Of a stretch of DNA of 64,000 nucleotides, positions 27,001 through 34,112 are shown piece by piece. The notes below the pieces were generated by a model. The model was given only the letters and a program-made list of their open reading frames with translations. It was not told the DNA's origin and ran no database searches. Made by a program: the position numbers and the translations under genes. This DNA comes from Phycisphaerae bacterium (lineage in GTDB: Bacteria > Planctomycetota > Phycisphaerae > Phycisphaerales > Phycisphaeraceae), in contig JAUHZU010000001.1 of NCBI GenBank assembly GCA_030425705.1, positions 434,001 to 498,000 on the forward strand, in the 5' to 3' direction. How positions within the stretch are numbered: the first letter of the stretch is position 1; each line of letters starts with the position of its first letter.

Positions 27001-29004
27001 ATGAGCGAAACCCCTGCTGAACTTTACATGACTGTCTTGGGTCGGACGCTTGAACACCTTGGTGTTCAGATGTACAAAAGTCGGGCAGGCGCGATCGCAG
27101 AGTTAGTGGCGAACGCTTGGGATGCAGGATCGCCAAAAGTAGATATCATCGTGCCGACAGAAGATGATTATGACCAAGAGAAATCAGAGATCATCATTTG
27201 TGATTATGGTTGTGGCATGTCATTTGAGAGCGTGCAAGGCGAGTATCTGGTCGTTGGCCGAAATCGCCGCAAAGAAGACGGGGCCGAGAGTAACGGTCGC
27301 CCTCTAATGGGTCGTAAAGGTATCGGCAAACTTGCTGGCTTTGGTATTGCTGAGCATGTTTCAGTTCACACTTGGACTGAGAATTCGTCCATCCAGTTCG
27401 AGATGAGCTTAGAAAAACTGAAAGTACCTTCGGGTAAGACTGATCGCCTTAACATCCCATGGAATCATGTTACCCCTCCTGCGAATGGCCATACGTCTGG
27501 TACGGCTGTAAAGCTACGGCGACTGAGGCATAAGAGCTCACTAGATGTGGGCTCTCTAGGATTGTCTCTTGCGCGACGTTTTAGCCGCCGTGTAGTTGGA
27601 CAGATGGAGATCATGATCAATGGCGTTCCTTTGCCTGATCCGACACCTCCATTGGACATGAGGATACCAGATAACGGAATGCTAGAGCATGTGCTAGATT
27701 CTGGGAGTGTAGTTCGATATTGGTACGGGTTTGCTGAGGATCTTATTGCACTGAAGGAACAACGCGGATTCACTATTCAGGTTCATGGGAAAACGGCGCA
27801 AGCCCCACCATTCTTTTTTGATGTTGAAGCCACGGCGTCTGGTCAACATTCAACGAAATACATAGTTGGAGCAATCGAAGCCGATTTCTTGGATGATGGG
27901 GATGATGACGAAACAGACTTAGTATCTACTGATCGTCAAGAAATCGACTGGGAGGATGAAGCATCTGCCGAATTAAGGGATTGGGGGGAAGCGCTAAGCA
28001 GGAAAGCACTTGCCGATTGTGCGGATTTTCGCGGATTAAAAGTAGAGAACTGGGTACTTGCTGAACCCGGTCTGAATGAGCGAATGCAGCGATTCGATCC
28101 ACCAACCCAAAGAGAGGTTCAGCGCTTTCTGAAGATATTGGGCACAGCCACAGAAAAAAATGAGAGAACGCTAGAGTTGGCGAGTTCTCTTGTCGGCGCA
28201 TACGAGTTCCATAATTTTCACAATTTTATTGACGACATAGAAGCTGTTGCCGACAATCCTGAAGAACTTGCCAAACTGCTGGGATATTTGCATGACTGGC
28301 AAGTACTAGAAAGTCGAGCGATCTTAGAAGTGATAAAAGGTCGTCTGGAGATTATCGATAAGTTTTCGTCGATGCTAGTTAATGATGCTCCTGAGACAGC
28401 ATCTAAGATTTCTCCATGCAATATGCATGACTTGCTCGCAGGTCATCCGTGGCTTCTCAATCCTGAATGGCAGATTCTGTCCGAGGAAACAACAATCACG
28501 AGGCAGCTGAGGGAATGGAATGTAGAAGATGTCCCGGATGAAAGTGATAGGTCTCGGTACGATTTTCTGGCGCTTTCAAGTGAATCGCAGCTAGTAGTTA
28601 TCGAGATCAAGCGTCCGGACCTTGCGGCAAGCCTAGATGAACTTCAAAGATTGGAAACATACGCAGATAAACTTTCGATCGCACATCGCGACAAGACTCT
28701 CTTTAAGGTGTTCGTTTGTGGTCGTGATCCAAAGATAAACAAAGACACATTGCGGAATTGGGAGACACGCTCAGATGGTGAGATACGCTATTGGGGGCAA
28801 CTGTTTGGCAGAACGCAGAGAATTTATGAGCATTATCGTGCTGTGCTTGATCGTGCCGTAACTCATAAAGACTTTGCTGGTGCTCAAGCAGAGGTTTCAT
28901 CTGCTAAACGACTCCTCGATACAGGAACCATACACAGGGATGCAGAGCAAAGAAAGCTTGGAATCCCGCATCAAGATGTAGATTATCTTCAGTCTGAAGA
29001 GTAG
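27001..29004 (+). CDS. GHKL (MORC/HSP90-like) ATPase fused to PD-(D/E)XK-like nuclease
   Basis: A 667-residue protein. The N-terminal GHKL ATPase has motif I AIAELVANAWDAG (Glu34, Asn38, Asp41), motif II CDYGCGM (Asp68) and motif III GRKGIGKLAGFG (104-114). The middle, to about 400, may be the S5-like second domain of this superfamily. A helical stretch leads to a C-terminal domain starting near LLAGHPWLLNPEW. That domain carries RYDFLAL (Asp521) and VVIEIKRPD (Glu535, Lys537), then an LQRLETYA helix: a Shedu/DUF4263-like nuclease core. Very AT-rich: 22 of 60 bases G+C in 28321-28380. Co-transcribed with the methyltransferase. Prokaryotic MORC/MutL-like ATPases are known in restriction-modification loci (Iyer, Abhiman and Aravind). 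The role here is inferred. Confidence 0.8.
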   Translation: MSETPAELYMTVLGRTLEHLGVQMYKSRAGAIAELVANAWDAGSPKVDIIVPTEDDYDQEKSEIIICDYGCGMSFESVQGEYLVVGRNRRKEDGAESNGRPLMGRKGIGKLAGFGIAEHVSVHTWTENSSIQFEMSLEKLKVPSGKTDRLNIPWNHVTPPANGHTSGTAVKLRRLRHKSSLDVGSLGLSLARRFSRRVVGQMEIMINGVPLPDPTPPLDMRIPDNGMLEHVLDSGSVVRYWYGFAEDLIALKEQRGFTIQVHGKTAQAPPFFFDVEATASGQHSTKYIVGAIEADFLDDGDDDETDLVSTDRQEIDWEDEASAELRDWGEALSRKALADCADFRGLKVENWVLAEPGLNERMQRFDPPTQREVQRFLKILGTATEKNERTLELASSLVGAYEFHNFHNFIDDIEAVADNPEELAKLLGYLHDWQVLESRAILEVIKGRLEIIDKFSSMLVNDAPETASKISPCNMHDLLAGHPWLLNPEWQILSEETTITRQLREWNVEDVPDESDRSRYDFLALSSESQLVVIEIKRPDLAASLDELQRLETYADKLSIAHRDKTLFKVFVCGRDPKINKDTLRNWETRSDGEIRYWGQLFGRTQRIYEHYRAVLDRAVTHKDFAGAQAEVSSAKRLLDTGTIHRDAEQRKLGIPHQDVDYLQSEE

Positions 29005-29825
29005 ACCTTCGCCTGGTGGCCGGGGTGGAGCGTAGCGACCACAGATTTGGTTGCGAGGGTTCGGCCTTCGGCGGATTGTCGGCAGAAATTCCCGGTTGAC
29101 CGGGAGTTATTCCCGGTGTATCTGCAAACATATCCGGCGGGTGGCAGGGGCAGAGGTTCGGCGATACCCCGGGAAGTGGTTCAAGCGTGAGCGGGCGGAG
29201 CGGGTCCATCACGGCTGACCGCTCAAGTCTTGTGCGGGACTCCGATCCCCGACGACTCAACATCCGAAACCGCCGGGGAAACAGGGGAGTCTGCGCGGGA
29301 AACAGGGGTGTCAGACGTGGAAACACCTGAATCCGGCGTGTATGCCCGTGTTTTTGCGGCGTACACGCGGGGGTTGGGCGTGGATTCATCTGAATAGGTC
29401 GCGTCTCCCCATGAATCCGGGGCGTCAACCCCAAGATTAGACCCGGTTCCGTGTGTTTTTCTGTTGGTTTCGACCACCCCATCGCGCACACGCCCCCCGA
29501 CGCACCCCCGCAGGCCCCGCCCCCGGAACCCATCCATAGCCCCCCGGAAGTCATCAAAGCCCCCCCGGAAGTCGTCATAGCCCCCCGGAAAGACGCAAAG
29601 CCGCCCGGGGGTATGCATAGCCCTCCGCAAGTGGTGGGCGGCTGTGTGTCGTCAGAGAAAAAGTGTGCCGGTGGTGACGGTTGGGTTAAGTGGCGCGGTG
29701 GTGCGGCCGATGGGGTCAGGGCTTCACGTCTCACACCCGGGCGGGCCGCCGTCTGACCCGTCGGGACCGGATCACAAGCGTTCTGCTTTTTCTCCCCGGT
29801 TTCCCCTTTTCGAAAGGAACCCCCG
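29005..29825. other. 821-base gene-poor gap with periodic repeats
   Basis: No convincing gene. It returns to GC-rich composition right after the island. About 29263-29330 holds units of roughly 21 bases around GGGGAAACAGGGG and GCGGGAAACAGGGG. About 29531-29640 holds a second array of roughly 21-base units built on ATAGCCCCCCGGAAGTC. A short reading frame at 29451-29756 translates the second array as HSPPEVI KAPPEVV heptads, but its status is doubtful. The last 20 bases (GAAAGGAACCCCCG) supply the ribosome site of the next gene. Confidence 0.6.
29531..29640 (+). repeat. Tandem array of ATAGCCCCCCGGAAGTC units
   Basis: Five degenerate units of about 19-21 bases, starting near 29536. The first three carry CCCCCCGGAA and the last two are decayed (GCCGCCCGGGGG, GCCCTCCGCAAG). 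The core word matches the GCCCCCGGAAG[CT] word dispersed elsewhere in the window. Confidence 0.75.
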
Positions 29826-30512
29826 ATGGCGACGACGTACCTCCCGACCCGTGAGAGCCAGCTTCTGAGCTTCTCGCAGAACATGTCCGATAAGCTCGTG
29901 GCGGACCCGGCCGGGTTCGGCCTCGATGCCGCGGACGCGACGGCCTATCAGGCGACGCAGCAGGCGTTCGCGGCGGCGTACGCGCTGCTCCAGGTGCCCG
30001 AGACGCGCACCTCGCCCAACGTCGCGGACAAGAACACGAAGAAGAAGGCGCTGATCGACCACACGCGGTCGCTGGTGAAGATCATGCAGGCGTGGCCGGA
30101 CATGACCAACTTCAAGCGCAAGGAGCTGCAGATCACCGTGCCCGATGTGGAACCCAGCCCCGTGCCGGTGCCCAAGACCATGCCGCGCATCACGATCCTC
30201 TCGACGCTGGGGCGGACGGTCCACTTCAAGGTGAACGATGTGGACGAGACCCGGCGCGGCAAGCCGCCGGAGGTCGCGGCCGCGATGATCTACCGGTGGA
30301 TCGGCGAGAACCCGCCGTCCGACCTGGGCCAGTGGCACTTCGAGGGCGCGACGACGACCGCCAAGCAGACGCTGACCGTCCCGGCCGACACCCCGGCGGG
30401 GTCGCAGCTGGCGATCACCGCCCTGTGGGTGAACAACAAGATGCAGCCGGGCCCGGCCTGCCAGCCGGTGATCCTCAACGTCGCCGGCGGCGGCGTGTCG
30501 AAGGCGGCGTGA
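29826..30512 (+). CDS. Hypothetical protein with C-terminal beta-sandwich
   Basis: A 228-residue protein without a signal peptide or membrane segment. The N-terminal 100 residues are helical (MATTYLPTRESQLLSFSQNM..., then NVADKNTKKKALIDHTRSLVKIMQAWPDM). After a Pro-rich linker (VEPSPVPVPKTMP) comes a probable fibronectin-like domain (MIYRWIGENPP, WHFEGATTTAKQTLTVPADTPAGSQLAITALWVN). I recall similar proteins in planctomycete genomes but no function. GAAAGGAA lies 10 bases before the ATG. The stop overlaps an ACCCCCGGAAGC word. Confidence 0.75.
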   Translation: MATTYLPTRESQLLSFSQNMSDKLVADPAGFGLDAADATAYQATQQAFAAAYALLQVPETRTSPNVADKNTKKKALIDHTRSLVKIMQAWPDMTNFKRKELQITVPDVEPSPVPVPKTMPRITILSTLGRTVHFKVNDVDETRRGKPPEVAAAMIYRWIGENPPSDLGQWHFEGATTTAKQTLTVPADTPAGSQLAITALWVNNKMQPGPACQPVILNVAGGGVSKAA

Positions 30513-30570
30513 CCCCCGGAAGCGGCGGGTCTCGGGTCCGGGGTCTCGGGCCGTATGGTGCCGCGGCCGA

Positions 30571-30676
30571 CGGTAGGACAGGCATTCCTGCCTGTCACAG
30601 GCCGAAGGCCTGACCGGATCGCGGGATGGTCGTTTCGGGCGGTGCCCGATGACAGGCAGGAATGCCTGTCCTACCG
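30571..30676. repeat. Perfect 27-base inverted repeat
   Basis: The arm at 30571-30597 (CGGTAGGACAGGCATTCCTG then CCTGTCA) is repeated exactly, reverse-complemented, at 30650-30676, around a 52-base centre. Each arm is itself partly palindromic (GACAGGCATTCCTGCCTGTC). A decayed copy lies at 35495-35520. No coding sequence. Confidence 0.9.
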
Positions 30677-30693
30677 GGCAACATCATGCAACC

Positions 30694-30723
30694 GCGCGGG
30701 GGAGGGGACACCTTCCCCCGCGC
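30694..30723 (+). terminator. Strong GC hairpin before GNAT gene
   Basis: Stem GCGCGGGGGAGG (30694-30705) pairs with CCTTCCCCCGCGC (30711-30723), one bulge, followed by CTTCTCTCTGC. It may terminate the 29826 gene or act in the leader of the GNAT gene. The T-tract is weak. Confidence 0.45.
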
Positions 30724-30756
30724 CTTCTCTCTGCATCCTTGACCGGGAACACCGAC

Positions 30757-32004
30757 ATGTCCGACCTCTCGATCGATCGTCACGAACCCAATGCGTTGCC
30801 GGCACTGCCGGAAGCATCCACGCCGATCTCGATCCGCAAGGCGGTGATGGGCGATTACCCGTTTATCGATGCGTTGCAGAAGAGCGAGCCGCGCAAGCTG
30901 GGATTCCAGTTTGAGAGCGCGCTGAAGAAGCGGATTGAGCAGGGGAACATTCTTGTCGCTGAAGCGACGAGAGTGAATCGTGAACAGTCCACAGTGAACA
31001 GCGGGGAAGGCAATCCGTCTGTTCACTATTCACTGGGAACTGGTCACTCACCGGCGAAGCCGGTGGGCTATGTGCTGGGCGTTGATCGCTACTACAAGCG
31101 GGACGACCTGGGCATCATCTACCAGATGGCGGTGGTGCCGGAGTACCGGCGGTCGCTGGTGGCGGCCCACCTGTTGAAGGCGAAGTTCGAGGACTCGGCG
31201 TACGGGTGCAAGCTGTACTGTTGCTGGTGTGCTCAGGATTTGGTGGAGGCGAACAAGTTCTGGGAGGCGATGGGGTTTGTGCCGTTGGCGTTCCGGACGG
31301 GGAGCGAGAAGACGAAGTTTGTGAACGCGCAGGGGGAGAAGGTGTCGGGCGGAAGAATTCATATCTTCTGGCAGAAGCGGATTCGGCTCGGCGACACGGA
31401 GACGCCTTGGTGGTACCCGAGCGAGACGAGCGGGGGGGCGGTGGGTGCGAACCGGATCGCGCTGCCGATCCCGCCGGGGACGCATTGGTCGGATGCGAAG
31501 CCGGTGGTGCTTCCGCCGGAGCTGGTGGCTTTACCTGCTGCTGCGGGAGAATCGGAAGGGGAGAAAGGCAGTAACGCCAAGACGCCAAAGCGCGGAGGCA
31601 AGGCAGAGAAAGCCAAGAAAGAAGCGGGGGCGGGTGAGAAGCAGGCACAGCCGACAGGCGGACTAGGCGGGTTCTCCGTCGGATTTGGCCCATCACCCGA
31701 GCAGATCGAAGCAGAAGCGCAAGCAAAGCAGGAAGCGAAGCGGGCGAAGCAGGCGAAGAAGAAGGCCGAGCGTGCGCGGCTCAAGACCAACGACCCGAAG
31801 CTATGCGCGTTTTCACGGGAGCTGCGCGACCGCTGGCAGGAGCACGTCGAGGCGCAGCCGGGGCTGATTGAGTCGGCCGCGCAGGCGCGGTACGGCGTGG
31901 GTCGATTGATCGAGAACACGACGCCAACCCAGCCGCCGGAGGTCATCGAGGAGGTGATCGATGAGCCCAAGCGGCTGGACGCGAAACGGCTGGACGCGGC
32001 GTAG
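30757..32004 (+). CDS. GNAT-family acetyltransferase with repeat-coded inserts
   Basis: A 415-residue protein. Residues about 22-200 form a GNAT fold: ISIRKAVMGDYPFIDAL (strand 1, helix 1), VGYVLGVDRYYK, IIYQMAVVPEYRRSLVAAHLL (acetyl-CoA loop), LVEANKFWEAMGFVPLAF. The substrate is unknown. Between strands 2 and 3 there is an extra segment coded by a GTGAACAG-type DNA repeat (about 30970-31050). A second repeat-like stretch (AACGCCAAGACGCCAAAGCG, 31572-31591) codes NAKTPKRGGKAEKAKK. The C-terminus is a Lys/Ala-rich helix, then a tail ending VIDEPKRLDAKRLDAA, copies of which occur elsewhere. The ATG at 30757 is chosen because the frame upstream is intergenic repeat. Confidence 0.75.
   Translation: MSDLSIDRHEPNALPALPEASTPISIRKAVMGDYPFIDALQKSEPRKLGFQFESALKKRIEQGNILVAEATRVNREQSTVNSGEGNPSVHYSLGTGHSPAKPVGYVLGVDRYYKRDDLGIIYQMAVVPEYRRSLVAAHLLKAKFEDSAYGCKLYCCWCAQDLVEANKFWEAMGFVPLAFRTGSEKTKFVNAQGEKVSGGRIHIFWQKRIRLGDTETPWWYPSETSGGAVGANRIALPIPPGTHWSDAKPVVLPPELVALPAAAGESEGEKGSNAKTPKRGGKAEKAKKEAGAGEKQAQPTGGLGGFSVGFGPSPEQIEAEAQAKQEAKRAKQAKKKAERARLKTNDPKLCAFSRELRDRWQEHVEAQPGLIESAAQARYGVGRLIENTTPTQPPEVIEEVIDEPKRLDAKRLDAA
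30970..31050 (+). repeat. GTGAACAG repeat inside the GNAT reading frame
   Basis: The 22-base core at 30980-31001 (GTGAACAGTCCACAGTGAAC then AG) matches, with one mismatch, the reverse complement of 46714-46735. An opposite-sense CTGTTCACTATTCACTG follows at about 31019-31035. The insert keeps the frame open. Confidence 0.8.
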
Positions 32005-32016
32005 GGGGGAGGGAGT

Positions 32017-32042
32017 GAACCGCAGAGGCGCGGAGGTCGCGG
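32017..32042 (+). repeat. AGAGGCGCGGAGGTCGCGG repeat, copy 1
   Basis: GAACCGCAGAGGCGCGGAGG then TCGCGG, 12 bases after the GNAT stop. Nearly identical copies lie at 33427-33454 and 34056-34083. Confidence 0.85.
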
Positions 32043-32077
32043 CGGGTGTTGGGTGGAACCACCGATGCGCCCATTGG

Positions 32078-32893
32078 CTACATGTTCTCTGACCGTCTCG
32101 GTCGCGCACGGCCGAAGGTGGCCAGAGCGAGCGTGGCCAGGCAGAGGGCGGAGCCGGGCTCGGGGACGGGGGCGTAGACCCAGCGGACGTCGTCGACCGA
32201 GAAGCTGGGCAGGTGGGGGGTGTCGTGCGAGTAGAAGCGGAAGAAGACCCAGATGTCGGTGTAGGTTGTCGTGTCGTCGATGAACCCGCCGAAGCGGACG
32301 TTCGGCTGATCGCGTGAGGGCCAGTACGGGAAGCCCGGGTCGCCGAAGGTGGTGATGGTGTTGGTGAAGGTGGCGTTGATGTCGGTGGTGCCGAAGTCGC
32401 CGACGATGCCCGGTTCTTCCTGCCCGCCGGTGACGAAGGTGGAGAACGCGGCGATGGGCTGGTCGAACTCGAAGCGCAGGGCCGGCTGTTGTGCGCCCGA
32501 TCCGGGGGCGAGGGTGTACTCCATGTGCTGGGTGCCGCCGGGGGTGGTGTTGAAGCCGTTGATCAGCGGGTAGCCGGGCATCGGCCCGTCGCGCACCTCG
32601 AACTCGGCGAGGTAGTTCAGCGTGTCGACGACGTGCATGGTCACGCCCGGCGCGATCACGAACGATCGGCCGGTCGTTCCGGCGGTGAGCGACTCGAAGT
32701 CGACCGTGTGGACGGCCCCGACCTGCGCCGCGTCGTTGAGCCAGTCCGCCTCGGCCGTGAGCGCGTTGGTCGCGGTCGCCGTCGATGGGCTGGCGACCTG
32801 GTCGAAGCCGGAGTAGTTCAACGCGGTCGCCCGTGCGGGGGAGCAGGCCGAGCCCATCAACACGCAGCTTGCCGTCACGATCGCGTACCGCAT
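32078..32893 (-). CDS. PEP-CTERM sorting-domain secreted protein
   Basis: A 271-residue exported protein. It has a signal peptide (MRYAIVTASCVLMGSACSPARA), a beta-rich body with HTVDFESLTAGTTGRSF, RFEFDQPIAAFSTFVTGG and TDIWVFFRFYSHD, and a C-terminal PEP-CTERM tail: VPEPGSALCLATLALATFGRARPRR. The tail directs sorting by an exosortase encoded elsewhere. Function of the body is unknown. It sits between the GNAT gene and a fragment of that gene's 3' end. Confidence 0.85.
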   Translation of the reverse strand: MRYAIVTASCVLMGSACSPARATALNYSGFDQVASPSTATATNALTAEADWLNDAAQVGAVHTVDFESLTAGTTGRSFVIAPGVTMHVVDTLNYLAEFEVRDGPMPGYPLINGFNTTPGGTQHMEYTLAPGSGAQQPALRFEFDQPIAAFSTFVTGGQEEPGIVGDFGTTDINATFTNTITTFGDPGFPYWPSRDQPNVRFGGFIDDTTTYTDIWVFFRFYSHDTPHLPSFSVDDVRWVYAPVPEPGSALCLATLALATFGRARPRRSENM

Positions 32894-33195
32894 TTCCTGC
32901 TCCTGGTTGGAAGTGAAGAAAAGAGGCGTGATCCAGGTCGATGCTCGGATTCAAGACCGCACCAGCATGCCTGCTAAGGTGACATCGGGATCTGCGCTGT
33001 TCGTCGTGGATCGTCGGTCTGTTGCGGGGACGTTGGCGGACGGGATCGGCACGGCGGTCGGTGAATCAGTGGATGGATCGGCGGACGGCATGAGGCAGCC
33101 CGCTCGGTAGCGAGGTGCCTTGTATTTTCAGTTCGCTGGCTGCCGGGGTCAAGCCCTTTCTGCCTGGCCGTGGTATTCGCCGCGGATGACGGGTT
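32894..33195. other. Intergenic 302 bases, nothing clear
   Basis: Contains the promoter side of the minus-strand PEP-CTERM gene and no reading frame I would defend. A long-patch direct word GGATCGGCACGGCGGTCGG and several GGATCG words occur, but no ordered array. Confidence 0.5.
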
Positions 33196-33414
33196 GTGGA
33201 GCCGTCGGTGTGGACGGTTGGCGTGACTCCGGGGCTGATCGAGGGGGCGGCAATGGCGCGGTACGACGTGGGACGATTGATCGCCCCCGCCCCCGGAATC
33301 ACCCCCAGAAACGCCCACGGAAACAGCTTCACGCCCGCCGACCCGCCCGAAGTCATCACGGAGGTGATCGACGAGCCCAAGTGCTTGGAAGTCAAGCGGC
33401 TGGACGCGGCGTAG
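33196..33414 (+). pseudogene. 3'-terminal fragment of a GNAT-gene paralogue
   Basis: Translates to a 72-residue stretch aligning with the end of the 30757-32004 product: TPGLIEGAAMARYDVGRLI against QPGLIESAAQARYGVGRLI, and PPEVITEVIDEPK...VKRLDAA against PPEVIEEVIDEPK...AKRLDAA. The middle is longer by about 13 residues (with NAHGNSF). Upstream the frame meets a stop at 33186 and no GNAT domain follows back. The stop is followed by the same AGAGGCGCGG repeat as in the intact gene. Probably a remnant of a duplicated gene or a mobile end-cassette. Confidence 0.7.
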
Positions 33415-33426
33415 GGAGGACAGATT

Positions 33427-33497
33427 GAACCACAGAGGCGCGGAGGTCGCGGAGGGAGGAGGGGAGTGCGCCACAGATTACGCAGATGACACAGATA
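33427..33497 (+). repeat. AGAGGCGCGG repeat copy 2 plus CACAGATTACGCAGATGACA element
   Basis: GAACCACAGAGGCGCGGAGG then TCGCGGAG at 33427-33454, followed by CCACAGATTACGCAGATGAC then ACAGAT at about 33472-33497. Both are common wobble-repeat words of this lineage. Confidence 0.75.
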
Positions 33498-33499
33498 TA

Positions 33500-33958
33500 T
33501 CACATGTTGGCTGATTTTGAGGCGTACGAGGCGATGGCTTCTTCGTAGGCCTCGTCGCCCCATTTGGCGGACTCCAGCATCAGTTCCATCAGCTCGAAGA
33601 CGGCCCAGAACTGGGGTGGCATGTAGCACCAATCCCGCTTGAAGGTCAGCTCCTGGCCGCCGAAGACGACGGTGATCTCATAGTCACCGACCGTCGTCAT
33701 CCCGGAATCTTGATTGAAGGGCAGTTCCAGAAAGCCCGAGACGTGGATGAGGCCGGCGATCTTGTCGAACGTGTAGGGGTTGATCGCGCCGTTGTGCCAG
33801 CCGATGCGTGGGACGTTGGCGATGCCGTGGTACTCCATGGCACCGTTCTGCCACGCGGACATCTCGTACCAAGCGCACTCTCCCATGCAGCCAGGCGGAG
33901 TCTTTAGCGTGAGTTTCGTGATGCCCGTGTTGTATTGTCGGGATCGAGAAACGTCCAT
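33500..33958 (-). CDS. Hypothetical protein
   Basis: A 152-residue cytoplasmic protein, unrecognised. Features seen: CMGECAWYEM near residue 24, alternating strands (DYEITVVFGGQELTFKRDW), and an acidic helical end (FELMELMLESAKWGDEAYEEAIASY). Codon use is less GC-biased than in core genes. It is flanked by repeats on both sides. Confidence 0.6.
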   Translation of the reverse strand: MDVSRSRQYNTGITKLTLKTPPGCMGECAWYEMSAWQNGAMEYHGIANVPRIGWHNGAINPYTFDKIAGLIHVSGFLELPFNQDSGMTTVGDYEITVVFGGQELTFKRDWCYMPPQFWAVFELMELMLESAKWGDEAYEEAIASYASKSANM

Positions 33959-34055
33959 GGAAGGATGATAGGAGGAATGCGGGACGGAACAAAGGCTTGA
34001 TTGGTGGAAGTGTCAACAGGATGCCTTGCGATCGGGGGCGAAGGGGAGTATGCGC

Positions 34056-34083
34056 AAACCGCAGAGGCGCGGAGGTCGCGGAG
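34056..34083 (+). repeat. AGAGGCGCGGAGGTCGCGG repeat, copy 3
   Basis: AAACCGCAGAGGCGCGGAGG then TCGCGGAG in the gap between two minus-strand hypotheticals. Confidence 0.85.
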
Positions 34084-34112
34084 ATATGCAGAGAGAGAGG
34101 TCCTGCAATGGG

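Noticed and set aside
29531-29640. CRISPR array
   Set aside because: Units are about 21 bases with no unique spacers and no cas genes are present.
29451-29756. A 101-codon plus-strand frame with PPEV heptads
   Set aside because: The heptads only translate the 21-base array and the rest is not protein-like. Mentioned within the gap, not called as a gene.
28904-29884. A 326-codon minus-strand frame across the gap after the GHKL gene
   Set aside because: It overlaps both neighbours, mixes two repeat arrays with unrelated sequence and has no ribosome site or domain. Treated as repeat DNA.
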